From NCBI GenBank assembly GCA_027717595.1, contig JALLOF010000053.1, positions 1-9,007 on the forward strand: a stretch of 9,007 bases of DNA, in the 5' to 3' direction. Every line of letters begins with the position of its first letter. Position 1 is the stretch's first letter. The notes under the pieces were generated by a model, which was not told the DNA's origin, made no database searches, and saw only the letters and a list, made by a program, of their open reading frames with translations. Position numbers and translations under genes: made by a program. This DNA comes from Nitrospinae bacterium AH_259_B05_G02_I21. Its GTDB lineage: Bacteria; JADFOP01. This document shows, in pieces, positions 1 through 6,684 of the stretch.

Positions 1-219
1 GGCGGTTCCTCCGACGTGGTACTGTGGACATTCCTCGCACTCCAGGTGCCGCTCCTCGACCCTCATGACGTCGCATAACGAGCACCAGACGGTGAGGCGG
101 CGGACGGAGGCGAAGGAATCCTCCTGGATGGAGGCCCATTCGCGCAGAATGGGCTCCTGGCAGGTCGAGCAGCGGGTCACCCCCGCGCCGTCGTCGTAGA
201 TGATTGGTCTCGTCGTCAC
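1..219 (-). CDS. Partial small CxxC (zinc-ribbon-like) protein, C-terminus beyond window
   Basis: Reading the minus strand from a GTG at 219 gives 73 codons without a stop up to the left edge, so the 3' end is missing. The start is chosen because GAGGGA lies a few bases upstream as a Shine-Dalgarno site. The residues seen include three CxxC pairs, at C17/C20 (CSTC), C46/C49 (CSLC) and C61/C64 (CEEC), the arrangement expected of one or more zinc ribbons. Nothing else marks a catalytic domain, and there is no signal peptide, so a cytoplasmic metal-binding protein is inferred. Function is not recognised; zinc binding is an inference from cysteine spacing only. The gene has no convincing -35/-10 pair upstream. 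Confidence 0.65.
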   Translation of the reverse strand, partial: MTTRPIIYDDGAGVTRCSTCQEPILREWASIQEDSFASVRRLTVWCSLCDVMRVEERHLECEECPQYHVGGTA

Positions 220-297
220 GTCGTCCCTCAGCGGGCTATAGGGCTGATCCTGGCCGAGCACCGTTTTGCCATAACCTATTGTTGTATATGCAATCAC

Positions 298-482
298 GGC
301 ATCCGCGGCTCTTTGCTTATGTGTCAAAGGGAGGATATGGCCCAAAGGGTGAAGATTTGGGCCTGTGAGGCTCCTGTGGGAGAGGATATCCTGTCTGCGA
401 GCAACCCCATGGGTTGGGCCTCCGAAGAGAGGACCTGTCGCGGCGGGGCCGGTCCCCGCCAGAACATTCCACGGAGGATGCC
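298..482 (+). ncRNA. Candidate structured RNA (unassigned) in gene-free stretch 220-609
   Basis: The stretch 220-609 has no convincing gene but is dense in inverted repeats. The ends of this interval pair: GGCATCC (298-304) with GGATGCC (476-482), or alternatively a roughly 10-bp stem with one bulge using 298-308 and 469-482. Inside are a 7-bp hairpin at 309-331 (one G-U), an 8-bp hairpin GGCCCAAA/TTTGGGCC (339-363), a 6-bp hairpin CAACCC/GGGTTG (402-416) and a 7-bp hairpin GGCGGGG/CCCCGCC (442-460). TATATG at 285-290 could be a -10 box placing a transcript start at about 297-298, exactly at the closing stem, but no good -35 is present. The length (about 185) is 6S RNA-like, but I could not match 6S, SRP, RNase P or tmRNA signature sequences. 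The minus strand could equally carry the transcript. Confidence 0.28.
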
Positions 483-530
483 CTATATGTTGTGGTTTGT
501 CAAGCGAAAAACTCAATATGTAGTATAGGG
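481..530. repeat. 7-bp inverted repeat CCCTATA/TATAGGG
   Basis: CCCTATA at 481-487 is perfectly complementary to TATAGGG at 524-530, separated by 36 AT-rich bases. TTGTCA (497-502), 18 bases, TAGTAT (521-526) resembles a weak plus-strand promoter within it. No plus-strand gene follows, so its role is unknown. Confidence 0.35.
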
Positions 531-542
531 GTGGATAGGAGG

Positions 543-576
543 CCCGGCGGGGCTTTGGGTTGCCAGCCCCGCCGGG
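543..576 (-). terminator. 12-bp GC-rich hairpin after the 610-966 gene
   Basis: CCCGGCGGGGCT (543-554) and AGCCCCGCCGGG (565-576) are perfect reverse complements around a 10-base loop. It lies 33 bases beyond the stop codon of the minus-strand gene, where a terminator is expected. No T-run follows on either strand, so it is not a canonical intrinsic terminator. It may instead block 3' exonucleases or act in U-tract-independent termination. Confidence 0.5.
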
Positions 577-609
577 GATGAAGATGGTGAGGAGGGGGTT
601 AGTGCCTGG

Positions 610-966
610 TTACTTCCACTTGCCTTTTCCCTTGCCCTTGCCGGGGAAGGCGCTCGGGGCCTGTCCCGGCGAGGTGCTTGAGCCCTCGGGGCTCGAGCCA
701 AAGAAGCGCTCCAGGATGGTGGCGCCCTTGTGGGGTTCCTTCTCGATGGTCATGGTCTTCTCGCCGTGGCCGATGGTCTTCTCCATCCGCTTGACACCCG
801 TCTCCGGGTCGTAGCTCTTCGTCATCGTCCCGGCCTTACCGAGCGTCTTTTCCTTGCCCACCGCCTTCGGCTTCTTCCCCATGGACCAGGCTGGGCCAGC
901 CGATAGGGCAACCGCGATTGCTGCGGCGAGGACGGCTTGCGTCAACCGTTTTCGCTTCATTTTCAT
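610..966 (-). CDS. Small basic exported protein of unknown function
   Basis: This 118-residue protein starts at the ATG at 966, which has AGGGAG about five bases upstream. A start at 999 in the same frame is open, but it would lie upstream of the transcript start predicted from the extended -10 at 1003-1011. Residues 1-28 form a typical Sec signal peptide: KMKRKR, then a hydrophobic core, then a PAWS site. The mature part is rich in Lys and Gly, has no cysteine and no membrane segment, and ends in a Ser/Pro-rich linker and a GKGKGKGKWK tail. The middle has a SYDPETG segment followed by Lys/Glu/Thr-rich sequence. I recognise no family. A periplasmic or surface role, possibly binding nucleic acid or anionic polymer through the basic tail, is conjecture. 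Confidence 0.7.
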   Translation of the reverse strand: MKMKRKRLTQAVLAAAIAVALSAGPAWSMGKKPKAVGKEKTLGKAGTMTKSYDPETGVKRMEKTIGHGEKTMTIEKEPHKGATILERFFGSSPEGSSTSPGQAPSAFPGKGKGKGKWK

Positions 967-1002
967 TGCTCTCCCTGTGGGTGGTGGGTATCGTTTCATC
1001 CG

Positions 1003-1011
1003 ATTATATCA
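1003..1011 (-). promoter_or_regulatory. Extended -10 promoter for the small exported protein
   Basis: The minus strand reads TGATATAAT here, a perfect TATAAT with the TGn extension known to compensate for a poor -35. No -35 match is present (GGGGCG at the expected place). The predicted start is near 996, leaving a leader of about 30 bases before the ATG at 966. Confidence 0.6.
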
Positions 1012-1030
1012 GCCGGGGGGCTCCCCGCCC

Positions 1031-1070
1031 CGTGAGCTCTCTCCTACAGACCCCCGGGCGCCCGCTCACG
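1031..1070 (-). repeat. Inverted repeat CGTGAGC/GCTCACG beyond the ABC exporter operon
   Basis: CGTGAGC (1031-1037) pairs with GCTCACG (1064-1070) around a 26-base GC-rich loop that itself contains the palindrome CGGGCGCCCG. It lies about 60 bases after the stop of the exporter operon and just upstream of the next promoter, so it might help end the operon transcript. No T-run follows on the minus strand. Confidence 0.3.
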
Positions 1071-1131
1071 TTGAATCGTCTGGACGGGCGGAGAGCCGTC
1101 TTTTTCGTACCCTCATCAACGCGCCTCTTGT

Positions 1132-2952
1132 TCACGGCCGGGTCTTCCTCGCCGCCGCCTCCTGCCCCCTGTACTGGAGCTTGTAGAGCGTGTGGTAGAG
1201 GCCCTTGCGGGCGAGGAGCTCCTGGTGGGTTCCTTCTTCGCGTAGCTGACCCTTGTGGAGCACCAGGATGCGGTCAGCACCCTGGATGGTCGAGAGGCGG
1301 TGGGCGATGACGATGGCTGTCCGGCCTTCGAGCAGCACGTGGAGGGCTTCCTGGATGAGGCCCTCGGTCTCGGGATCGACGCTCGAGGTGGCCTCATCAA
1401 GGACGAGGATGGGCCGGTCGAAGGCGAGCGCCCGGGAGAAGGCGATCAGTTGCCGCTGGCCCGACGAGAGGTTGCGGCCCCGCTCGGCCACGGGCATCTG
1501 AAGCCCGGCCGGGTGGGCGTGGACGAAGGAGCTGACCCGGGCCGCCTCGACGGCCCGGGCGACGGCCTCGGGGCCGATGGCCTCGCCGAGCCGGACGTTG
1601 TGCTCGACGGTGCCTGCGAAGAGGAAGACGTCCTGGAGGACCAGAGCGATGCGCCGGCGTAGCGCCTCGAGCGAGACCGAGCGGACGTCCAGCCCATCGA
1701 TGAGGATGCGGCCTCGGCGGACCTCGTAGAAACGCTGCAAGAGCTTGATAATGGTGGTCTTGCCCGCCCCAGTGGCGCCCACGATGGCGACCGTCTCGCC
1801 CGGGGCAACCCGGAACGAAAGATCGCGCAGCACCCACTCGGCCTCGCCGTTGTAGCTGAACCAGACCCCCTCGAAGGCGACAGCGCCGCCCTGGGCGCCC
1901 GAGCGAGCCGGTAGCGGAGCAGGCGCGGCGGGTGAAGCCACGGCGGGGGTGGTGTCCAGCAGCGTGAAGGTCCGCTCGAGGGAGGCCATCGCCTGCTGCA
2001 TGATGGTGAACTTGGCCGACAGGTCCCGTATGGGCAGGAAGAAGCGCTGGACGTATTCGAAGAATGCCACGAGCACCCCGAAGGTCAGGGCCCCTTGCAG
2101 AATCTGGCCGCCGCCGAACCACACCAGCAGGGCCAGGGTGATGGAGGAGAGGGTATCGACGACAGCGTAGAAGGAAGCGTCGTAGATGTTGGAGCGATGG
2201 TTGACCCGGAAGTGCTCGTCGTTGATGGCCCGGAAGGCCTCGAAATTACGCCCCTCGCGGCCGAAGAGCTGGACCACCGTCATGCCGAGGATATTCTCCT
2301 GGAGGTAGGTGTTGAGGCGGGCCACCAGAACGCGGATGGCACGGAAGGCGTCCCGGAGGCGGGCCCGGAAGAAAACGGCGATGAGGGCGAGGGGGGGCAG
2401 GACCGTGTAGGTGACGAGCGCGAGCTTGGGCGCGATGAGCCACAGGACCACGACGATTCCCACCAGCATCGCTACATCGGCCACGATGGCCACCACCCCG
2501 GAGGCGAACATATCACTCACCGCCTCGGTGTCGCTGGTGAGCCGCGTCACCAGCCGCCCGACCGGGTTGCGGTCGAAGAAGCGGCCGTCCTGGCGCTGCA
2601 GATGGGCGAACAGTGTCCGCCGCAGGTCGAAGACCACCCGTTGGCCGGCGAGGTTCGTCCCGTAGAGCTCCCCGAAGCGGGCGGCAAACTCCACTAGGAT
2701 GGCCGCGAGGTACGCCCCCAGGACGAGCCCTATTCCTGAGAAGGTGCCCGGCACGATGTGGCTGTCTATGGCGACCTTGATGAGGTAGGGCTGGGCCAGG
2801 CCGGCCAAGGTCGCCACGGGCATGAAGGCGAGTGAGAAGCCGAGCCAGCGGGCGTGAGGACGCACGAAGGGCCACAGCCGGCGCATAAGGCGGGCGTCGT
2901 AGGCTCTGCCCAGGATGGTCTCCTCGCGGAACGGATCAGTCTGCTTGGTCAT
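1132..2952 (-). CDS. ABC exporter half-transporter, catalytic-site subunit (MdlB/TM288-like)
   Basis: This 606-residue protein is a full-length type IV ABC exporter half: about six membrane segments (roughly residues 38-310), then an ATPase domain (about 358-590). Visible motifs are Walker A GATGAGKT (392-399), Q-loop Q440, signature LSSGQ (495-499), Walker B ILVLDE with catalytic Glu520, D-loop SSVD (523-526) and switch His551. The signature departs from LSGGQ. It starts at the ATG at 2952, four bases inside the upstream partner (ATGA), with GGTGGAAGG as ribosome site, so translation is probably coupled. Together with the partner it should form a heterodimer in the inner membrane exporting lipids, drugs or peptides at the cost of ATP. 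The substrate cannot be read from sequence. The mdlB symbol is withheld because many paralogues share these features. Confidence 0.93.
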   Translation of the reverse strand: MTKQTDPFREETILGRAYDARLMRRLWPFVRPHARWLGFSLAFMPVATLAGLAQPYLIKVAIDSHIVPGTFSGIGLVLGAYLAAILVEFAARFGELYGTNLAGQRVVFDLRRTLFAHLQRQDGRFFDRNPVGRLVTRLTSDTEAVSDMFASGVVAIVADVAMLVGIVVVLWLIAPKLALVTYTVLPPLALIAVFFRARLRDAFRAIRVLVARLNTYLQENILGMTVVQLFGREGRNFEAFRAINDEHFRVNHRSNIYDASFYAVVDTLSSITLALLVWFGGGQILQGALTFGVLVAFFEYVQRFFLPIRDLSAKFTIMQQAMASLERTFTLLDTTPAVASPAAPAPLPARSGAQGGAVAFEGVWFSYNGEAEWVLRDLSFRVAPGETVAIVGATGAGKTTIIKLLQRFYEVRRGRILIDGLDVRSVSLEALRRRIALVLQDVFLFAGTVEHNVRLGEAIGPEAVARAVEAARVSSFVHAHPAGLQMPVAERGRNLSSGQRQLIAFSRALAFDRPILVLDEATSSVDPETEGLIQEALHVLLEGRTAIVIAHRLSTIQGADRILVLHKGQLREEGTHQELLARKGLYHTLYKLQYRGQEAAARKTRP

Positions 2953-4772
2953 CCTTCCACCGCCTCGAGCTCCTCTTCCAGCCGCTGGCGCTCGACGAGG
3001 TCAGCATAGAGGCCCCCCGCCCGAATGAGTTCGGTGTGCGTGCCGCGCTCGGCGACACGGCCGTCGTCGAGGACGACGATCTGGTCGGCATCCCGGACGG
3101 TCGAGACCCGGTGGCTTATGAGGATCTTCGTCATCCCCCGCGTGGCCTCCTCGAGGGCGCCCAGGATGGCCTCCTCCGTCTCGGTGTCCACGGCGCTCAA
3201 GGAGTCGTCGAGGATGAGGATGGCTGGCCCCACGCAAAGCGCCCGCGCCAGGGCCACCCGCTGGCGCTGCCCGCCGCTCAAGGTGATGCCCCGCTCGCCC
3301 ACCACGCTCTCCAGCCCGCCCGGGAAGGCGGCGACCTCCTCGGTGAGGCGCACCACCTCGCACCACCGCTCGATCTCGTGAGGAGGAGTGTCCGGTCGGC
3401 CGAAGGCGATGTTCTCAGCTATTGTCGTTGAAAAGAGGAAGCTCTCCTGGGGGACGAAACCGATACAAGCCCTGAGGTCGGCGAGCCGGAGGCGATTTAC
3501 GTCCACCCCGTCGATGAAGACGCACCCGTCGGGGGGCCGGTAGAGGCGGGCCAACATCCGCACCAGCGTGGACTTTCCGCTTCCCGTCCGCCCCACGATG
3601 GCGCAGGTCGTGCCGGGCTCGACGGTGATGGAGACCTCGTTGAGGACGGACCCGGAGGCGGCTGGCCGTCCGTCGTCGGCTGGGGCGCCGTCGTAGCCGA
3701 AGGTGAGGCCGCGAATCTCTATTCGGCCCGCCCTGGTCGGTAAGGAGACGGCATCTGGCCCGTCCGTGGCCTCGCTCGGAGTCGCCAGGATGGCCTGTAT
3801 GCGGGTGAGCGCCGCCAGGCCTCGCTGGATGACGGTGAGAATCCATCCCATCGCAATCGTTGGCCAAAGCAGCAGCCCCAGATACGCGTTGAAGGCGACG
3901 AAGTCGCCCAGGGTGAGCCGACCCAGGATGACCTCGCGGCCGCCCACGCCCAGGACGATGAGGGTGGCGATAGAGGCGATGGTCCCAAGGAGCGGGTAGA
4001 TGACCCCCCGGACCCGGACCATCTCCATGCTCTGTCGGTAGTAGGCATCGCACTCGGCCTCGAAGGCCGACTGGGTGGAGTCCTCCTGAACGTAGGCCTG
4101 CACCACGGTGATGCCTGAGACCGTCTCTTGGACCCGGGTCGAGATGCCTGCGAGCGTCTCTTGAATCCGGGTCGAGAGGTCGTAGAGGCGGCGGGTGTAG
4201 CGTTTGGTGAAGAGGACCATTAGGGGGTAGGGGGCCAGGGCGCAGAGCGTGAGAAAGGGGCTCAGGAGCACCATCATGGTGATGGCCGCGGCGTAGGCGA
4301 TAGCCGTGTTCATTACCTGGAGGATGCCGGGCCCGATGAGCATCCGGATGTCGGAGGTGTCGTTGATGGCCCGCGAGAGGATGTCGCCCACCCGGGTGCG
4401 GTCGTAGAAGGACGGCGTCAGCCGCAGCAGGTGGCGGAACAGGTCGTTTCGGATGTCGTACTCCACCCCGCGGCCGGCCCAGTAGATGACCACACGGCTG
4501 GCGGTGCGGAAGGCCCCGCCGAGCAAAGCCACGGCCGCGATGACCGCCGCCAGGCGACCAACGCTCGTCCACCCAGCGCCGGACCCTATGGCCTCGATGG
4601 CCCACTTCAGCAGCCACGGGACGGCCATCACGCAGGCGTTGGTGGCGATGAGCGCCGCCAGGCCCCCTGCCACGGCGAGGCGGTAGCGCCGATAGTAGCC
4701 GACGATGGCCTGGAGGTTCGTCCGGCTTATGTGGCCGAGCCGGGGGGACCGGGCCTGCGTGTCGTGTGTCAT
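2949..4772 (-). CDS. ABC exporter half-transporter, degenerate-site subunit (MdlA/TM287-like)
   Basis: This 607-residue protein has about six membrane segments (roughly 32-312) and an ATPase domain (about 350-590). Motifs are Walker A GRTGSGKST (394-402), Q-loop Q442, canonical signature LSGGQ (498-502), Walker B ILILDD, D-loop AVD (527-529) and switch His554. The catalytic Glu is replaced by Asp523 (LDDSLSAVD), the hallmark of the subunit that supplies the degenerate ATP site in heterodimeric exporters such as TM287/288 and E. coli MdlA. Its LSGGQ would complete the active site of the partner, while the partner's LSSGQ would face the degenerate site. It is the first gene of a two-gene operon. 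The start at 4772 has only a weak ribosome site (GGAT), and no in-frame alternative close by is better. No convincing promoter was found upstream. Confidence 0.92.
   Translation of the reverse strand: MTHDTQARSPRLGHISRTNLQAIVGYYRRYRLAVAGGLAALIATNACVMAVPWLLKWAIEAIGSGAGWTSVGRLAAVIAAVALLGGAFRTASRVVIYWAGRGVEYDIRNDLFRHLLRLTPSFYDRTRVGDILSRAINDTSDIRMLIGPGILQVMNTAIAYAAAITMMVLLSPFLTLCALAPYPLMVLFTKRYTRRLYDLSTRIQETLAGISTRVQETVSGITVVQAYVQEDSTQSAFEAECDAYYRQSMEMVRVRGVIYPLLGTIASIATLIVLGVGGREVILGRLTLGDFVAFNAYLGLLLWPTIAMGWILTVIQRGLAALTRIQAILATPSEATDGPDAVSLPTRAGRIEIRGLTFGYDGAPADDGRPAASGSVLNEVSITVEPGTTCAIVGRTGSGKSTLVRMLARLYRPPDGCVFIDGVDVNRLRLADLRACIGFVPQESFLFSTTIAENIAFGRPDTPPHEIERWCEVVRLTEEVAAFPGGLESVVGERGITLSGGQRQRVALARALCVGPAILILDDSLSAVDTETEEAILGALEEATRGMTKILISHRVSTVRDADQIVVLDDGRVAERGTHTELIRAGGLYADLVERQRLEEELEAVEG
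4110..4175 (-). repeat. 33-bp tandem repeat inside the MdlA-like gene
   Basis: Bases 4110-4142 and 4143-4175 are adjacent 33-base units differing at four positions by my count (29 of 33 identical). Both begin GATGCCTG and end CCGGGTCGA on the plus strand. They encode the successive 11-residue segments STRIQETLAGI and STRVQETVSGI (about residues 200-221), in the cytoplasmic helical extension after the fourth membrane segment. The reading frame is kept. Confidence 0.8.
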
Positions 4773-4797
4773 GGGCTAATCCGTGGTAATCTCTCAC

Positions 4798-4820
4798 GGG
4801 CGGGCCGCGTGCGCCCGCCC
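4798..4820. promoter_or_regulatory. 8-bp hairpin in the leader of the ABC exporter operon
   Basis: GGGCGGGC (4798-4805) and GCCCGCCC (4813-4820) are perfect complements around a 7-base loop. It sits in the 186-base divergent region, 25 bases upstream of the exporter start codon. In the minus-strand transcript the T-rich bases lie before the stem rather than after it, so it is unlikely to be an intrinsic terminator. It may be a leader structure or an operator. The rest of 4773-4958 shows no clear promoter in either direction. Confidence 0.35.
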
Positions 4821-4958
4821 AAATCCTGAAAGAAAGATGCCGCTTTCGGCCGTCCTTACACGACCATCAAAGATAGTCGACTGAAGGGGGGTTGTCCAGG
4901 GGCCGGCCCACGCCTTGAGGATGTGCGGAATCTCGGGAGCGACGGAGGGGAGCGACTT

Positions 4959-5228
4959 ATGGCCAAGTACGTAGTCATCGGGACCTACACGGAGGATGCC
5001 GTAGAGAAGCGCGAGCCATACCGGGCCGAGCACCTCTCGCGCCTCCAGGCGCTCAAGGACGAAGGCAAGGTGGTGACCATCGGGCCTACTAAGGACGTGA
5101 AGATGCTCTTCGGGGTATTAGAGGTAGAGGATGAGGCCGAGGCCCGCCGCCTCATCGAAGAGGACCCGTACTGGACGGGAGGCATCTGGACCGGCTACGA
5201 GCTCCACGAGTGGATCCAGGCGTTTTGA
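4959..5228 (+). CDS. YciI-family protein
   Basis: This 89-residue protein has the usual length and layout of the YciI (YCII-related) family, small ferredoxin-like alpha/beta-barrel proteins. Recognisable features are an N-terminal strand (KYVVIGTYT), the helix RAEHLSRL with conserved His25, the turn IGP (41-43), a second strand around FGVLEVED, and the DPY motif (69-71) followed by the GGIW strand. His and Asp residues form the putative active site in characterised members, but the physiological reaction is mostly unknown. The ATG at 4959 is chosen because GGAGGGGAG lies just upstream and the protein begins at the family's first strand; a GTG at 4923 in frame would add 12 unconserved residues. 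It is cytoplasmic and divergent from the exporter operon. No strong promoter was seen. Confidence 0.88.
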   Translation: MAKYVVIGTYTEDAVEKREPYRAEHLSRLQALKDEGKVVTIGPTKDVKMLFGVLEVEDEAEARRLIEEDPYWTGGIWTGYELHEWIQAF

Positions 5229-5335
5229 GGGAACCTGTCGCTGGTTGCTTGCTTGCTCGTTGAAATATCGCCCATACTGTGGCAGATTTGGGTCCAATCG
5301 AGCCCACAATGGGATGAGTCGTGAGGTTGCAAGAG

Positions 5336-5794
5336 ATGCGTGACTGCCGTCGCTTCGCAAGGCTTTTTACCGCGGGGCTGTTTGTGGCCTTTCTGTTTGT
5401 GCCCGCCTCGGGCTTAGGGGTGGAACAAAAGTCCTCCTCCGATAAGGGCGAAAAGGACGTAGAAATCTCCTGCGTCGATAGCAAGGACGATTGGCAATCG
5501 ATTCTCACCCTGGGCCCCGTCGACTCATCGGGTAAGGAAACCACCGTATCCGAGGTCGTCAAGGTAACCTTGAAGTATCGCTTCGTGCACGGCAGCCAGC
5601 GCCGACGCGTCACCCTCTTTGCGAAGTGGGCCGAGAATGCAGAGCTCGATCTGGAGATCAACCCCAAGCAGATTTGCGCCTCGAAGGGAGCCGAGGGGAT
5701 TCGAACGACCGTCAAGGGCCAGACCAAGGTCCTGGATGGGAAAGAATCGGTGGAGAAGGGCTATATCCGGATTTTGCCGGAGCACTTGGACTGA
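5336..5794 (+). CDS. Exported protein of unknown function, first of a coupled pair
   Basis: From the ATG at 5336 (TGAGG nine bases upstream) this gives 152 residues; a GTG at 5321 in frame, with GGGA upstream, is an equally possible start adding five residues. Residues 1 to about 26 form a signal peptide: RDCRRFARLF, then a hydrophobic core, then a PASG region. The mature part begins with a Lys/Ser/Glu-rich stretch and then shows alternating hydrophobic residues suggesting a mostly beta fold. It contains two cysteines (Cys46 and Cys114), which could form a disulfide in the periplasm. I recognise no family. Its stop overlaps the next start by one base (TGATG), so the two are very probably cotranscribed and translationally coupled. 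A weak promoter (TTGCTT 5249-5254, 18 bases, CATACT 5273-5278) is possible upstream. Confidence 0.75.
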   Translation: MRDCRRFARLFTAGLFVAFLFVPASGLGVEQKSSSDKGEKDVEISCVDSKDDWQSILTLGPVDSSGKETTVSEVVKVTLKYRFVHGSQRRRVTLFAKWAENAELDLEINPKQICASKGAEGIRTTVKGQTKVLDGKESVEKGYIRILPEHLD

Positions 5795-6240
5795 TGATGC
5801 ACCAGGCGCGTGAATCGTTGAGAGGGAAAATCGTCCCGGCCGTCGTTCTCGCCCTTGCGCTGGCCGCCCTGGGGCTGGTGCCCCCGTTGGCCTTTGCCCA
5901 GCAGAATGACCCAGTCTCTAGCCTGGAGACCTTCAACCGCGCAGCCGTCAGGGGCGACCTCGACACCGTTCAAGCGCTGCTCACCCGCCGATTCCTCCGC
6001 GAGACATCCTTTATTGAGGAAAAAACGAGCAACCCCGCCCAATTGAAACGCGATGTCAAGCTTCTTTCCTTCTACCAAACCCTCCGCCACGAGCCCATAT
6101 CGGGCTTGGCCGTCCGGGTCAAGGTTGTCCAACACCGGTTGGTCGGCCGCCGGGAGCTCGTCACCCGCTGGTATTACCTGATCAGAGAAGATAACAGCTG
6201 GAAGGTAGACAGAATTGGCCCAGAGGAACCCTATCGGTAA
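5794..6240 (+). CDS. Exported NTF2-like protein, second of a coupled pair
   Basis: This 148-residue protein starts at the ATG at 5794, which shares its A with the preceding TGA stop; a second ATG follows at 5797. Residues 1-35 form a clear signal peptide with cleavage after PLAFA. The mature part begins with SSLETFNRAAVRGDLDTVQALL, a helix-rich opening typical of NTF2-like domains in which a small amount of work on counting residues per event is implied, and ends with a strand pattern LVTRWYYLIREDNSWKVDRI-type, seen in DUF4878 and SnoaL-like proteins. Family assignment rests on this pattern only. No catalytic residue can be named, and a ligand-binding or protein-folding role outside the cytoplasm is inference. 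The same frame is open upstream to 5626, inside the preceding gene, but lacks support as a start. Confidence 0.75.
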   Translation: MMHQARESLRGKIVPAVVLALALAALGLVPPLAFAQQNDPVSSLETFNRAAVRGDLDTVQALLTRRFLRETSFIEEKTSNPAQLKRDVKLLSFYQTLRHEPISGLAVRVKVVQHRLVGRRELVTRWYYLIREDNSWKVDRIGPEEPYR

Positions 6241-6625
6241 AGGCGGCCGTGGGGCGACATGCGGGGCGCGGAACTTGCGGGAGGCCTCAGGGCCACGGCG
6301 GTGTCCTGATCGTCACGAAAGAGGTTGTCACCCGCATCGAGCGTGAAGGAATTGCCGCCTAACGTGATCGTCGTCGCCTCCCGGACGTTCACCGATTCGA
6401 GAAACGCTGTGAATGTTTAAGCAAGTTTTGTACCAATGCCTCGCGGGACGAAGAGCGCGTGAAGAGGCGTTCGCGCCCATCTCTTGTGGGAAAAAAGTTC
6501 CATGAGAGTGGGGCAAAAAGGTCATTTGGGGTCATGAACGACGCAGGCTGGGCTCGCCCAGAGGATGTGCTTATTGACCCCGCAGTAGGCTTTCCAACCG
6601 GATCGAGAGTTGATGAAAAAACATA
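6241..6625. other. Gene-free stretch between the exported pair and the riboswitch promoter
   Basis: No convincing gene is seen. It holds an inverted repeat AATGCCTC/GAGGCGTT (6435-6442 and 6464-6471, one G-U), a short hairpin CTGGG/CCCAG with a four-base loop (6548-6561), and a minus-strand open stretch of 61 codons ending at a TAG at 6231 that has no good start. No terminator with a T-run follows the plus-strand gene ending at 6240. Confidence 0.5.
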
Positions 6626-6654
6626 TTGACACGATTCTCGGGACGTGGTATAGA
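6626..6654 (+). promoter_or_regulatory. Sigma70-type promoter of the cobalamin riboswitch transcript
   Basis: TTGACA (6626-6631) is a perfect -35 box, followed by a 17-base spacer and TATAGA (6649-6654), one base from the consensus -10. Transcription should begin near 6661, about 25 bases before the riboswitch aptamer. Confidence 0.8.
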
Positions 6655-6684
6655 AAGTAGGACATTTTGTTTCTTTTTGTTTCT

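Noticed and set aside
313-528. Plus-strand 71-codon open frame (internal ATG at 337 close to GGGAGG)
   Set aside because: The ribosome site is only two bases from the ATG, the other start is a TTG, the product resembles nothing, and the stretch is better explained by RNA-like hairpins.
1083-1105. GACGG/CCGTC hairpin followed by five T on the plus strand
   Set aside because: The stem is only five pairs and no plus-strand gene lies upstream for it to terminate. On the minus strand the T-run is absent.
3415-4797. Minus-strand 460-codon open frame, and a 241-codon one at 1397-2122
   Set aside because: They run in other frames of the ABC exporter genes and give His/Arg/Pro/Gly-rich products typical of frame shadows.
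5245-5256. Three tandem TTGC units, a possible phase-variation repeat
   Set aside because: Only three copies, outside any coding start, so slippage control is not supported.
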